Shown here piece by piece: positions 44,773-53,389 of a stretch of 64,000 bases of DNA; the first letter of the stretch is position 1; each line of letters starts with the position of its first letter. The notes under the pieces were generated by a model. It saw only the letters and a list, made by a program, of their open reading frames with translations. It was not told the DNA's origin and did not search any database. The DNA is from Gracilimonas sp040117685 (lineage in GTDB: Bacteria; Bacteroidota; Rhodothermia; Balneolales; Balneolaceae): contig NZ_JBEDYP020000014.1 of the NCBI RefSeq assembly GCF_040117685.2, forward strand, positions 275,735-339,734, written 5' to 3'. The position numbers and the translations under genes were made by a program.

Positions 44773-46767
44773 ATGACTGACGAAGTAAAACAAGAACAAG
44801 CAGAACAGGAAACAGCTGAGAACACGGCTGAGGAAACAGCAGTAGCTGAAGCGGAAGAGCAGGAAGAAACTACAACTGAAGGGCAAACCGCTGAAGAGAG
44901 AAAAGAAACATTGACTCATGTGTACTCCGGAGATGTGGAAGGAGAGGTGTTCAGCCTTGAAGACCTCCAGCGTCCATCCGATGAATATTCTGATGATGAG
45001 TACAATGAGATGGTGGACATGTATGAAGACACCCTCAATGAAATTGAAGAAAAAGAAATTGTACACGGCCGTGTTGTCTCTGTAGATGAGAAATACGTTG
45101 TTGTAGATATCGGTTTCAAATCTGAAGGTATTATCCAGGTAAATGAGTTTTCTAACGAAGCTCTGGAAGAAATGGAGCCCGGCGATGAAGTGGAAGTATT
45201 CCTTGATCGTGTTGAGGATAAAGAAGGGCAGTTAATCCTATCCCGCCGTAAAGCAGATATCCTGAAAGCCTGGGAGAAAATTGAAGCTTCTCATGATGAT
45301 GGCGTAATTATTGAAGGATATATCAAACGCCGTATTAAAGGTGGTATGGTTGTGGATGTATTAGGCATCGACGCCTTCCTGCCAGGTTCTCAAATCGACG
45401 TGCGACCTGTACGTGACTTCGACGCCTATGTAGGCAAAACGATGGAGTTCCAGGTTGTTAAGCTGAATATGGCTGCTGAAAACGTGGTTGTATCTCACCG
45501 TGCACTTATTGAGTCTGATCTTGAAGAACAGCGTGAAGAAATTCTCGAAACCATCGAAGCCGGTCAGGTTCTCGAAGGTGCTGTTAAAAACATTACTGAC
45601 TTTGGTGTATTCATCGATCTTGGTGGTGTTGACGGACTACTTCACATTACTGATCTCTCCTGGGGACGTGTTGACGACCCACACGAGATTGTACAGCTTG
45701 ACCAGCGCATGAACGTTGCTGTTATCGACTTTGACGAGAAGAGCAAACGAGTATCTCTGGGTCTGAAGCAACTTCAGCCTCACCCATGGGATGCTATCAA
45801 CGAGAAATTCCCTGAAGGAAATAAAGTACAGGGTCGCGTTGTTTCTATCGCTGATTACGGTGCCTTTATTGAGCTCGAGAAAGGCGTTGAAGGTCTGATC
45901 CACATTTCTGAAATGTCATGGACACAGCACATCAAGCATCCGTCTCAGTTAGTTGAGAAAGATGATATCGTAGAATGTATTGTTCTGAACATCAACGAAG
46001 AAGAGAAGAAAATCTCTCTTGGTGTTAAGCAGCTTGAAGATGACCCATGGGCAGACATTCTTGACCGTTTCCCGGTTGGATCCAAGCACACCGGTGTTGT
46101 TCGCAACCTTACCAACTTTGGAGTATTCGTTGAGCTCGAGCCCGGTATTGATGGCTTGATTCACGTTTCTGACCTGAGCTGGACTGAGAAAGTGGACCAC
46201 CCAAATGAAGTGGTCGACAAAGATCAGGAAATCGAGGTTGTAATCCTTGGTGTTGACTTCGACAACCGTCGAATCACCCTTGGCCACAAGCAAGTGGAAG
46301 ACAACCCATGGAAACAGTATGCTGAAGAATACGCACCGGGTAATACCGTTGAAGGTGAAGTTGTTAAAACTACCGACAAAGGCGTATTTGTGAAGCTTCC
46401 ATTAGGTGCTGAAGCATTCCTGAGCTATGGTAAAGCAACCGAAGCTGAATACAGCGAAGGCGACAAAATTGAAGATGCTTTTGTTCTGAACTTTGATGAA
46501 GGAAACAAAAACATCGAATTGAGTCAGCTTGATTCTGATAAAGGAAAAGCCAAGAAAGCCAAGAAGAAAGTTGAAAGTGCCAACACTGAAACCGGTGCGC
46601 CAACGCTCGGTGAGATGTCTGGACTTGCAGCTTTGAAGAAAGACATGGAAGAAAAAGAGAAAGCCGAAGCTCAGAAAAAAGCCGATGCGGCCAAAGCCAA
46701 GAAAAAGGCTGAGGAAGATGCAAAAGCTGAAGAAGCTGAGGACGAATCTTCTGACGAAGAAGAGTAA
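44773..46767 (+). CDS. rpsA: 30S ribosomal protein S1
   Basis: Large mRNA-binding protein of the small subunit. The 664-residue chain has an acidic N-terminal tail of about 90 residues, six S1/OB-fold domains starting near 93, 178, 263, 350, 435 and 522 (for example DFGVFIDLGGVDGLLHITDLSW), and an alternating Lys/Ala/Glu C-terminal tail. Domains 1 and 2 are the most divergent, as usual. A strong terminator follows, closing the cmk-rpsA unit. Confidence 0.95.
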   Translation: MTDEVKQEQAEQETAENTAEETAVAEAEEQEETTTEGQTAEERKETLTHVYSGDVEGEVFSLEDLQRPSDEYSDDEYNEMVDMYEDTLNEIEEKEIVHGRVVSVDEKYVVVDIGFKSEGIIQVNEFSNEALEEMEPGDEVEVFLDRVEDKEGQLILSRRKADILKAWEKIEASHDDGVIIEGYIKRRIKGGMVVDVLGIDAFLPGSQIDVRPVRDFDAYVGKTMEFQVVKLNMAAENVVVSHRALIESDLEEQREEILETIEAGQVLEGAVKNITDFGVFIDLGGVDGLLHITDLSWGRVDDPHEIVQLDQRMNVAVIDFDEKSKRVSLGLKQLQPHPWDAINEKFPEGNKVQGRVVSIADYGAFIELEKGVEGLIHISEMSWTQHIKHPSQLVEKDDIVECIVLNINEEEKKISLGVKQLEDDPWADILDRFPVGSKHTGVVRNLTNFGVFVELEPGIDGLIHVSDLSWTEKVDHPNEVVDKDQEIEVVILGVDFDNRRITLGHKQVEDNPWKQYAEEYAPGNTVEGEVVKTTDKGVFVKLPLGAEAFLSYGKATEAEYSEGDKIEDAFVLNFDEGNKNIELSQLDSDKGKAKKAKKKVESANTETGAPTLGEMSGLAALKKDMEEKEKAEAQKKADAAKAKKKAEEDAKAEEAEDESSDEEE

Positions 46768-46793
46768 TTCTCGAATAGCTTTCTAAAGTTATT

Positions 46794-46828
46794 AAGCCTC
46801 GTTCATTAAGTTGAGCGAGGCTTTTTTA
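46794..46828 (+). terminator. Intrinsic terminator of rpsA
   Basis: A 12-bp stem (46794-46805 and 46812-46823, one mismatch) followed by a T-run. The 46829-46972 stretch beyond it shows no gene. Confidence 0.9.
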
Positions 46829-46972
46829 TTAGAATAGAATTTATAGATTGAGAGAAGAGGACCAGTGTGAGTTAGGACGATGAACCCTCGAAACTAGCTA
46901 AAAATCGCCCATCGCAAATCGGTCATTCGATCTTTCACTAATCCAAAAGAATTGGCAGGAGAATAGAGTACT

Positions 46973-47132
46973 GTCATTGCGAGGAGACTGAAATGTAACT
47001 ACAGGTTTGGGAATCACACCGACGTGGCAATCTCCCGGTTAGTCATATGTCATATTGAACCGATTCAGGGAGATCGCCACGTCGAAAATGCTGAGAGATT
47101 TAAAGTCAGGAATGTGGGCTCCTCGCGATGAC
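46973..47132. repeat. Long palindromic repeat element
   Basis: Outer arms GTCATTGCGAGGAG (46973-46986) and CTCCTCGCGATGAC (47119-47132), and inner arms GACGTGGCAATCTCCC (47021-47036) and GGGAGATCGCCACGTC (47068-47083), each complementary with one mismatch, give a two-tiered 160-base palindrome. The same kind of element recurs in many bacterial genomes. No coding frame is visible. Confidence 0.75.
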
Positions 47133-47137
47133 TTATT

Positions 47138-47164
47138 ACAAAAAAAGGCACCAACCGGCGCCTT
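47138..47164 (-). terminator. Intrinsic terminator of the second moxR
   Basis: Minus strand: stem AAGGCGCC/GGTGCCTT (one G-U pair), loop GGTT, followed by TTTTTTT (complement of 47138-47146). Confidence 0.75.
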
Positions 47165-47168
47165 AAAA

Positions 47169-47210
47169 ACTTCAATGTTCTAAATTCGATGTTCCTTGTT
47201 GGATGTTCCT
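47169..47210 (-). repeat. 14-bp-period tandem repeat at the moxR stop codon
   Basis: Three units of exactly 14 bases on the minus strand, AGGAACATCCAACA, AGGAACATCGAATT and TAGAACATTGAAGT. The first starts on the second base of the TAG stop (47209-47211). Confidence 0.65.
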
Positions 47211-48210
47211 ACGGCACCTGAACGTTGTTCATGATCTTGGTCACAATATCTTCCGGAGTAATGTCCTCAGCTTCCGCTTCAAAAGTCGGGATGATACGGT
47301 GACGTAACACATCCATCGCTATAGTTCGCACATCTTCCGGTGTAACGTAGGCACGGTGCTCCATAAAGGCTTGCGCCCGGGAGGCAAGGTTGAGGTTGAT
47401 AGTGGCTCGCGGAGATGCTCCAAAGCTGATTAAATCCTCAAGATCATCCAGGTTGTAATTCTTTGGCTTACGGGTGGCAAAAACAAGGTCAACGATATAC
47501 TGCTCCACCTTCTCATCCATATAGATTTCGTTGATGGTAGAGCGAGCTTCCAGAATTTTGGCCGGACTTACCACTTTGTTCAGTTCTTCCTTTTTACCGG
47601 TCTTAGCCTGCTGACGCATAATCTGCATCTCTTCCTTTTCGGTAGGATAGTCGATCTTCAGCTTTAACATGAAACGGTCAACCTGTGCTTCAGGGAGCGG
47701 GTAGGTTCCTTCCTGCTCCACCGGATTTTGAGTGGCAAGAACCAGAAATGGCTCATCTAGTTTGAAGGTATTTTCACCAATGGTAACCTGTTTTTCCTGC
47801 ATAGCTTCAAGCAGAGCACTTTGTACTTTGGCAGGGGAACGGTTGATCTCATCGGCCAGAATAATATTTGCAAAAATAGGCCCTTTCTTAACCAGGAATT
47901 CCGCTTCTTTTTGATTGTAAATGAGCGTACCAATCAGGTCGGCAGGCAAGAGATCGGGCGTAAACTGAATGCGCTGAAAAGCGGTATCCAAAACTGTAGC
48001 CAGGCTTGAGACTGTCAGGGTTTTAGCCAGCCCCGGAACACCTTCAAGCAGCACGTGTCCATTGGTTAATAACCCAACCAGCAAGCGGTCAATCATATAT
48101 CGCTGCCCGATGATCACCTTATCTAACTCTTTTCGAATGTCTTCAATAAAGGCGCTGTTCTTTTCAATTTTTTTGCCCAGCGCTTCCATGTCAATTGCGT
48201 ATTCGCTCAT
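47209..48210 (-). CDS. MoxR-family AAA+ ATPase (unlinked copy)
   Basis: A 333-residue AAA+ ATPase: Walker A GVPGLAKT near residue 56, Walker B DEINR near 121, sensor 1 ATQNP near 158, and the EAQVDRFMLKLKIDYPT block near 175. It is clearly a paralogue of the ATPase at 23100-24119, but no DUF58 gene lies beside it. Other copies in Bacteroidetes sit upstream of DUF58 and BatA-like genes; here it stands alone, divergent from uppP. Confidence 0.92.
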   Translation of the reverse strand: MSEYAIDMEALGKKIEKNSAFIEDIRKELDKVIIGQRYMIDRLLVGLLTNGHVLLEGVPGLAKTLTVSSLATVLDTAFQRIQFTPDLLPADLIGTLIYNQKEAEFLVKKGPIFANIILADEINRSPAKVQSALLEAMQEKQVTIGENTFKLDEPFLVLATQNPVEQEGTYPLPEAQVDRFMLKLKIDYPTEKEEMQIMRQQAKTGKKEELNKVVSPAKILEARSTINEIYMDEKVEQYIVDLVFATRKPKNYNLDDLEDLISFGASPRATINLNLASRAQAFMEHRAYVTPEDVRTIAMDVLRHRIIPTFEAEAEDITPEDIVTKIMNNVQVP

Positions 48211-48287
48211 TTCGTAAATTCTTTTTTTTAGTATTAGCTGATGATATGATTATTTTCTCGCCTTCAAAAAGTGAACAAATATAATAA

Positions 48288-49094
48288 ATGGACGTTTTAC
48301 AATCTTTTTTATTAGGACTCATCCAGGGAATCACAGAATTTCTTCCTATCAGTAGCTCGGGACACCTTGTATTGGGTAAATATATTTTAGGTGGTGATCT
48401 TGAAGCAGGAATTACCTATGAAGTCGTTGTTCACTTCGGGAGTTTGTGCGCCATTTTACTTTATTATCGTAACCTTCTGGGCGATTTGATGATGTCAGGA
48501 GTAGGTTTTCTAAAAGCTCCATCGCAGAAAAAAGAAGATCCGCAGGTAAAGCTGATTGGATTTATTCTTGTAAGTATGATTCCCGCTATGGTGATTGGGT
48601 TCACGATGAAAGATTATATTGAAGAAATTTTCATGGATCCTTTGCTGGTCTCGATTATGTTAATGGTAACCGGTTTGATATTATTTCTTACCCGCTTTGC
48701 GGGAGACACAACCAAGGACATTAATCTCCCCAAAAGTTTTTTAATTGGTCTGGCGCAGGCATTTGCTATGATTCCCGGTGTGAGCAGAGCCGGTTCAACG
48801 ATTTCGGCCTCTTTGTATTTAGGGGTGAAGAGGGAGGAAGCCGCCAACTTTTCGTTCCTGATGGTTATACCCGTAATTGCAGGTGCTATGTTGCTTCAGC
48901 TGAAAGAGATGATGGAAGTTGGAGTAAGTGATGCCCAGATGATTAGCCTGGTGGTTGGGTTCCTGACCTCATTTATTTCCGGGTATTTTGCATTGAAGTA
49001 CCTGATCATGATACTCAAGAAAAAAGGATTTCATTATTTTTCCTATTACTGCTGGCTGGTTGGCGGAGCAGGACTAATCTACTTCATCATCTGA
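48288..49094 (+). CDS. uppP: Undecaprenyl-diphosphatase UppP/BacA
   Basis: Inner-membrane phosphatase that recycles undecaprenyl diphosphate to the monophosphate carrier used in peptidoglycan and polysaccharide synthesis; it can confer bacitracin resistance. The 268 residues contain about eight helices, the QGITEFLPISSSGHLVL motif (Glu and Ser near 20-27) and the second motif PGVSRAGSTISASLYLG near 162. It ends 102 bases before nuoJ. Confidence 0.95.
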   Translation: MDVLQSFLLGLIQGITEFLPISSSGHLVLGKYILGGDLEAGITYEVVVHFGSLCAILLYYRNLLGDLMMSGVGFLKAPSQKKEDPQVKLIGFILVSMIPAMVIGFTMKDYIEEIFMDPLLVSIMLMVTGLILFLTRFAGDTTKDINLPKSFLIGLAQAFAMIPGVSRAGSTISASLYLGVKREEAANFSFLMVIPVIAGAMLLQLKEMMEVGVSDAQMISLVVGFLTSFISGYFALKYLIMILKKKGFHYFSYYCWLVGGAGLIYFII

Positions 49095-49142
49095 TGTTTT
49101 TGGAATAAATTTCATTAAATCGAAAAAATAGCGCCGTCAGTT

Positions 49143-49174
49143 CTTGAAGCCGGAAACAAATATGGCTACCTTTG
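49143..49174 (+). promoter_or_regulatory. Bacteroidetes-type promoter of nuoJK
   Basis: CTTG (49143-49146) is followed 20 bases later by TACCTTTG (49167-49174), close to TTTG-N19-TAnnTTTG. The nuoJ ATG (49197) is only 22 bases beyond the -7 element, giving a very short leader. Confidence 0.7.
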
Positions 49175-49196
49175 GCGCTCACAAAACAGATTATTT

Positions 49197-49715
49197 ATGA
49201 TCGTTTACTTTTTCATCATGTTAGCAGTCTTAGCCATTGGGTCTGCCCTGGCTATGGTCATCAACAAAAATGTTGTAAACAGTGCTTTGTTCCTCGTTTT
49301 GAACATGGTTTCACTGGCCGGAATCTTTTTGATACTGAATGCTCAGTTCCTGGCAGTTATACAAATTCTGGTGTATGCTGGAGCCATCATGGTATTGTTC
49401 CTGTTCGTAATTATGTTACTGAATGTGGAAGATGAAGAGAAATTGTTTGATAAGTTCCGCGTGAAATATTTGCTGACTTTTGTACTGGCAATGGCGGTAA
49501 TGGGGCAAATTTTCTACAGCCTTGCAGGTGTGACTGATATGCTGCCTCAAATTTCTGAGCAGATGGCTTCTATAGGAACGGTAGAAGCTGTTGGTGATGT
49601 ACTCTATACCGATTACCTGTTGCCATTTGAACTGACGGCTGTGCTGCTTACAGCTGCCGTGGTTGGAGCATTGATGATTGCACAGCATAAAATTAAAAGA
49701 ACAGACGAGATTTAA
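49197..49715 (+). CDS. nuoJ: NADH-quinone oxidoreductase subunit J
   Basis: Membrane subunit of complex I. The 172 residues carry five helices with the family patterns NKNVVNSALFLVLNM near 22 and AQFLAVIQILVYAGAIMVLFLFVIMLLNVE near 48, including the conserved YAGAI pi-bulge motif of helix 3. Its own promoter and the absence of nuoA-I upstream show this is the start of a separate transcription unit. It is followed two bases later by nuoK. Confidence 0.95.
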   Translation: MIVYFFIMLAVLAIGSALAMVINKNVVNSALFLVLNMVSLAGIFLILNAQFLAVIQILVYAGAIMVLFLFVIMLLNVEDEEKLFDKFRVKYLLTFVLAMAVMGQIFYSLAGVTDMLPQISEQMASIGTVEAVGDVLYTDYLLPFELTAVLLTAAVVGALMIAQHKIKRTDEI

Positions 49716-49717
49716 TT

Positions 49718-50020
49718 ATGGTAGGAATTGACTGGTTTTTAGGGTTAAGTGCAATCATGTTTACCATTGGTATCATTGGTGTATTGATTCGGCGTAATGC
49801 TATTGTGATTTTTATGTGTGTGGAATTGATGCTGAATGCGGTGAACTTATCGCTGGTTTCTTTTGCCAGCCACCACGGAAATATTGACGGTCAGGTTTTG
49901 GTATTCTTCGCGCTGGCTGTAGCAGCTGCCGAGGCTGTGGTGGGATTGGCTATCATCATTGCCATCTTTCGTAATAATATGACGGTGGATGTAGGCAAGA
50001 TAAATTTACTGCGCTGGTAG
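49718..50020 (+). CDS. nuoK: NADH-quinone oxidoreductase subunit K
   Basis: A 100-residue, three-helix membrane subunit of complex I (MrpC homologue). The two essential carboxylates are visible: Glu in FMCVELMLNAVNLS near residue 36 and Glu in AVAAAEAVVGLAIIIAIF near 72. It is followed by a terminator, so the nuoJK unit ends here although the next nuo gene would be nuoL. Confidence 0.95.
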   Translation: MVGIDWFLGLSAIMFTIGIIGVLIRRNAIVIFMCVELMLNAVNLSLVSFASHHGNIDGQVLVFFALAVAAAEAVVGLAIIIAIFRNNMTVDVGKINLLRW

Positions 50021-50067
50021 TAGTTCTGAATGTATATAACAACAACCTTTTGTGTTGTTTTGGTTAA

Positions 50068-50097
50068 AGCCTTCCTGATTTCAGGAGGGCTTTTTTT
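50068..50097 (+). terminator. Intrinsic terminator after nuoK
   Basis: Stem AGCCTTCCTG/CAGGAGGGCT (50068-50077 and 50082-50091, one G-U pair), a four-base loop and a run of seven T. Confidence 0.9.
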
Positions 50098-50157
50098 ATG
50101 TCAATATGTTTTTTGGAAATGGAAGAGTTACCAGTAGATGAGAAGGTATATTGCTAT

Positions 50158-50183
50158 CTGGTCCAAGCGGACGCTTGAACCAG
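50158..50183. repeat. Short perfect-type palindrome downstream of nuoK
   Basis: CTGGTCCAAGCG (50158-50169) and CGCTTGAACCAG (50172-50183) pair over 12 bp with one mismatch and a two-base loop. No T-run follows. It resembles the small palindromes found between genes elsewhere in this window. Confidence 0.7.
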
Positions 50184-50221
50184 CTTTAGGCTAAGCTTTG
50201 CTTTTTTGGCAAAAAACCAAA

Positions 50222-51385
50222 TCAGAACAGGTAACCGGCTGTGACGTAAACCCCGTACTCTTCTTCTGAGAACCCGACATCGGTTCTGAGTATAAAGTCT
50301 TCCGTGAAGAAGGATGCGGTAACTCCGAAGCCGTAGGTATATTTCAGGTCGTTAACTATGGTATCAAAAGATTCACCATTAGGGAATGTCCTGCCGATAT
50401 CGGTGAATAAGGTTCCGCCAAACTTGGATGTGATAGACGGTATTTCAAAAAACCAGGTTCTCAGTTCTGAGTTTAGCAGAAGGGAATTGTCATCGCGAAA
50501 CCTGTAATCAGGATAACCACGCATTAATTCTCCACCACCCAGCCCCGGCATTTTCCAGTAGGGTACCTTTCCGGAGGTGTGTTTCACTAATAAACGATTT
50601 GCAAAGGTAATTTCACGCAGAAGGGTGAATGAGGTGTAAGCACGCAGATCTGTTTCAAGCAGCAGGTAATTAAAGGAGCTGGCAATGAGTTTACTTCCAA
50701 TCTCAGCTCCTGCCCTGGCATAGGTTCCGTTTGTAGGGTTGAACTCGTTATTCCGCCCTTCCCAGACAATACCACCGCCCAGAGCAGAAATATGGGAGCC
50801 ATCAACACCCGTGGGTTGATCTGCGACCAATAACTGATCATCTTCATTCCCCCAGGGAGTTTCATATTCAAATACAGCTTTTCCATATATATCCAGCTGT
50901 TTGCCGCTCGCTTTTTGCAGCCACGGCTTACGCAACATGATATCAAAGCCAACGGAGAAGGAGTTATAAAAATAGTAGTCACTGCTGTCTTTTAACGCAT
51001 CCGGTAGTTTGCCGTAGTTCCCGATCCCATAATATTGGTTGCCGGTAAAACGGGAAACGAATGTCTCGCTATAAAATCTTTTATCAGATCCGAAGATGTA
51101 AGGCTTGTCATACTCCACGAATACCGAGATCAGACCTTTGGTGGTGATCAATCCATACATATTCAAAAAAGAATAGAAGGGCTTTATATCACCGCGATAT
51201 TGGTAACGGCTGGCTATTCCTCCTGCAATCACCCCAAGGTCACTGTCATAAGCAATGGCAGGTAAAAAGGCCAGTTTGGTTGAGTCGGATGGAGAAGCCT
51301 CTTGTGCTTGTGCAGGGACTTGAGTTACAGTTAGTATAACAGCTAAAAAAAGACACAAATATGTGGGAGAGAGAGAAGTCTTCAA
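50222..51385 (-). CDS. Outer-membrane beta-barrel protein, Omp85/BamA-TamA surface-antigen type
   Basis: A 387-residue outer-membrane protein with a signal peptide (cleavage near AQA-QE) and no POTRA domains: the chain is barrel from about residue 30. The motif GELMRGYPDYRFRDDNSLLLNSELR near 288-312 is the RGY/RFRD element of the bacterial surface-antigen (D15) family, and the chain ends in an aromatic GYLF, the sorting signal. Barrel-only members are common in Bacteroidetes, of unknown role. It lies on the minus strand between nuoK and the antiporter operon, in a gene pair of opposite direction to neither. Confidence 0.72.
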   Translation of the reverse strand: MKTSLSPTYLCLFLAVILTVTQVPAQAQEASPSDSTKLAFLPAIAYDSDLGVIAGGIASRYQYRGDIKPFYSFLNMYGLITTKGLISVFVEYDKPYIFGSDKRFYSETFVSRFTGNQYYGIGNYGKLPDALKDSSDYYFYNSFSVGFDIMLRKPWLQKASGKQLDIYGKAVFEYETPWGNEDDQLLVADQPTGVDGSHISALGGGIVWEGRNNEFNPTNGTYARAGAEIGSKLIASSFNYLLLETDLRAYTSFTLLREITFANRLLVKHTSGKVPYWKMPGLGGGELMRGYPDYRFRDDNSLLLNSELRTWFFEIPSITSKFGGTLFTDIGRTFPNGESFDTIVNDLKYTYGFGVTASFFTEDFILRTDVGFSEEEYGVYVTAGYLF

Positions 51386-51454
51386 AAAAGAACCGGTGGT
51401 TAGTTTAATGCTTTAGTTAAATATACATCGAAACCAATTATACGGGAGTACAGA

Positions 51455-53182
51455 TCAAAGTAACACAACCAATGCAGCAACGATAAAAGCGAATAAGATA
51501 AATGATAATGCTGCACTCATGGAGGCCGTGAAACCGTCAGATTTCACCTCTCTGCCACTCATAGCAAAAGAGGGTATAAGCACCCTGGCTGGGTTCTTTG
51601 AAATCGCTGAAAGCTTATTTGCCAGACTAAGTGTAACGGTTTCAGCAAGACCAAACAGGTTATTAGGGAAATCAACAAAAATGGTTCTGACGATTGCAGC
51701 CGGGCGACGGTAAAACCAGTCGGTATCCAGAGAAATAGTATTTGAAACATTCATGTGATTCTTGAGGAACCAGAAGCCTGCAAAAGCCAAAACCAGAATC
51801 TGTGTCATTTCCACAAAATTATACACTGAGAATGGCTGAAAATCTGTAGGGAATGGAAGCTGGCTGTATAGCAATTGAGGTGCAACGCCAAGAAGGATAC
51901 AGAACGCGGCACCGATTCCCATGGCTACTTTCATATTTGTTGGAATATCCGAAAGCTCAAAATCTTTCTTCTTTTCATTAAACCATGTGAAATAAGGAAG
52001 TTTGAGTCCGGTATGTAAGAATGTACCGATGGTTGCGATAAGCAGCAGTAGAATTGGCCATTCGAGGTGTGCATCACCCAGAGCTCCTGAGATCATTGTT
52101 TTACTAACAAAACCATTCAGTAAAGGCATCCCGGAGATGGAAAGAGCACCAACCATATAGAGTCCAAGAATCAGAGGCATTTTCTTGGCTAAACCGCCCA
52201 GCTCACTCAACTTGCTTGTTCCTGCGGCATGTATAACGGCACCTGCCACCATGAACAACAGTGATTTATAAATAATATGATTGAAGGCATGAGCCGTGGC
52301 TCCATTCAGTGCGAGTTCAGAACCAATTCCTATCGCGGTTACCATATATCCAATCTGGCTGATAATACTGTATGCCAGGATCTCGCGGATATCATTTGCA
52401 AGAAGGGCATAAATGGTTCCGTAAATAGCCATCACTACTCCAACCCAGATCAGGATATCCCAGCCCGGGAACAGGCGAATCATTACATAGACAGCTGATT
52501 TTGTGGTGAGTGCACACATAAAAACGGCACCGGTGATGGTGGCTTTAGGGTAGGCATCGGCAAGCCAGGCATGGAGTGGAGGAACAGCTGTGTTCAGAGC
52601 TACTCCTAAAAGCATGAAAATGTTTGCAGCTGTATAAGCGGGTTCTATACTATCGATATATAGGGAGCCACCGTTTGCAAGGTGCAGTAATATTCCCGTG
52701 AACAGTAATCCGCCACCAAAGATGTGAACCAACAGGTAGCGCATTCCAGCTTTTGCAGATTCTTCTGTTTCTCGGGCCCAGATGAGGTAGGAGGAAGCAG
52801 CAGCCATAATTTCCCAAAAAATAAACAGAGTGAAGAAATCACCGGCAAAAGTAACACCCAATGCCCCTCCGGCATAAGCTAAAGCAGAACTTTGTTGTCC
52901 CAGGTCTTTAATGTGAAAAGCATAGATACCACCAATTACGGTGATCAATGCGAAAATAATTCCAAAGATACGGCTTAGCCCGTCTACGGCTAATAGCTCC
53001 AGTTCATAACTTGCAAACGGTGCTTGCAAGAGGTTGCCTTCGGGCATAGTCCAAATCATTGCGAGGGCAATAACAGGGAAAGTAACGAAGGCTGTGCTTC
53101 GCAGACGCTCCGGAATCAGTGGGAGTATCAAAGCTCCCAGAATCAAAATAATAGCAGGGACGGAAAGCAGCTCAACGATCAT
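51455..53182 (-). CDS. Antiporter-like subunit D (MrpD/NuoL-type), third copy, with C-terminal extension
   Basis: A 575-residue polytopic protein of the proton-translocating NuoL/M/N-MrpA/D family. About fourteen helices lie before residue 440; key residues visible are Glu of TM5 in FIFWEIMAAASSYLI near 125, Lys of TM7 in ALTTKSAVYVMIR near 228, and the discontinuous helix 12 region SISGMPLLNGFVSK near 347. A C-terminal extension includes LDTDWFYRR near 487, as in the long forms that carry a NuoL-like lateral element. It is the last gene of the antiporter operon and overlaps the 71-residue gene by 11 bases. Confidence 0.82.
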   Translation of the reverse strand: MIVELLSVPAIILILGALILPLIPERLRSTAFVTFPVIALAMIWTMPEGNLLQAPFASYELELLAVDGLSRIFGIIFALITVIGGIYAFHIKDLGQQSSALAYAGGALGVTFAGDFFTLFIFWEIMAAASSYLIWARETEESAKAGMRYLLVHIFGGGLLFTGILLHLANGGSLYIDSIEPAYTAANIFMLLGVALNTAVPPLHAWLADAYPKATITGAVFMCALTTKSAVYVMIRLFPGWDILIWVGVVMAIYGTIYALLANDIREILAYSIISQIGYMVTAIGIGSELALNGATAHAFNHIIYKSLLFMVAGAVIHAAGTSKLSELGGLAKKMPLILGLYMVGALSISGMPLLNGFVSKTMISGALGDAHLEWPILLLLIATIGTFLHTGLKLPYFTWFNEKKKDFELSDIPTNMKVAMGIGAAFCILLGVAPQLLYSQLPFPTDFQPFSVYNFVEMTQILVLAFAGFWFLKNHMNVSNTISLDTDWFYRRPAAIVRTIFVDFPNNLFGLAETVTLSLANKLSAISKNPARVLIPSFAMSGREVKSDGFTASMSAALSFILFAFIVAALVVLL

Positions 53183-53387
53183 AGTAGTCTTCGTCGCTTA
53201 GAATGAAAAATTTGCCTAATCCTTTAGTAACAAAAATAAGGGTGGCACAGCCAAGGCCTCCCCAGAGTGCATAAAAAGCCGGGACATGATTCCACCAATG
53301 AGAAGCATAATCCGCGAGATAAGTAAACTCGAGGATTAAGCTCGCAATGAGTAAAATACCAAGTACAGTCCAGTGCCAGTTCTTCAT
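53172..53387 (-). CDS. Small two-helix membrane protein in the antiporter operon
   Basis: A 71-residue protein with two hydrophobic segments (about 7-25 and 35-55) and a charged end (ILSDEDYYDR). It overlaps the next antiporter gene by 11 bases and follows the previous one by two, so translation is coupled. The family was not recognised; equivalent small proteins sit at this place in other multi-D operons. Confidence 0.6.
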   Translation of the reverse strand: MKNWHWTVLGILLIASLILEFTYLADYASHWWNHVPAFYALWGGLGCATLIFVTKGLGKFFILSDEDYYDR

Positions 53388-53389
53388 AA

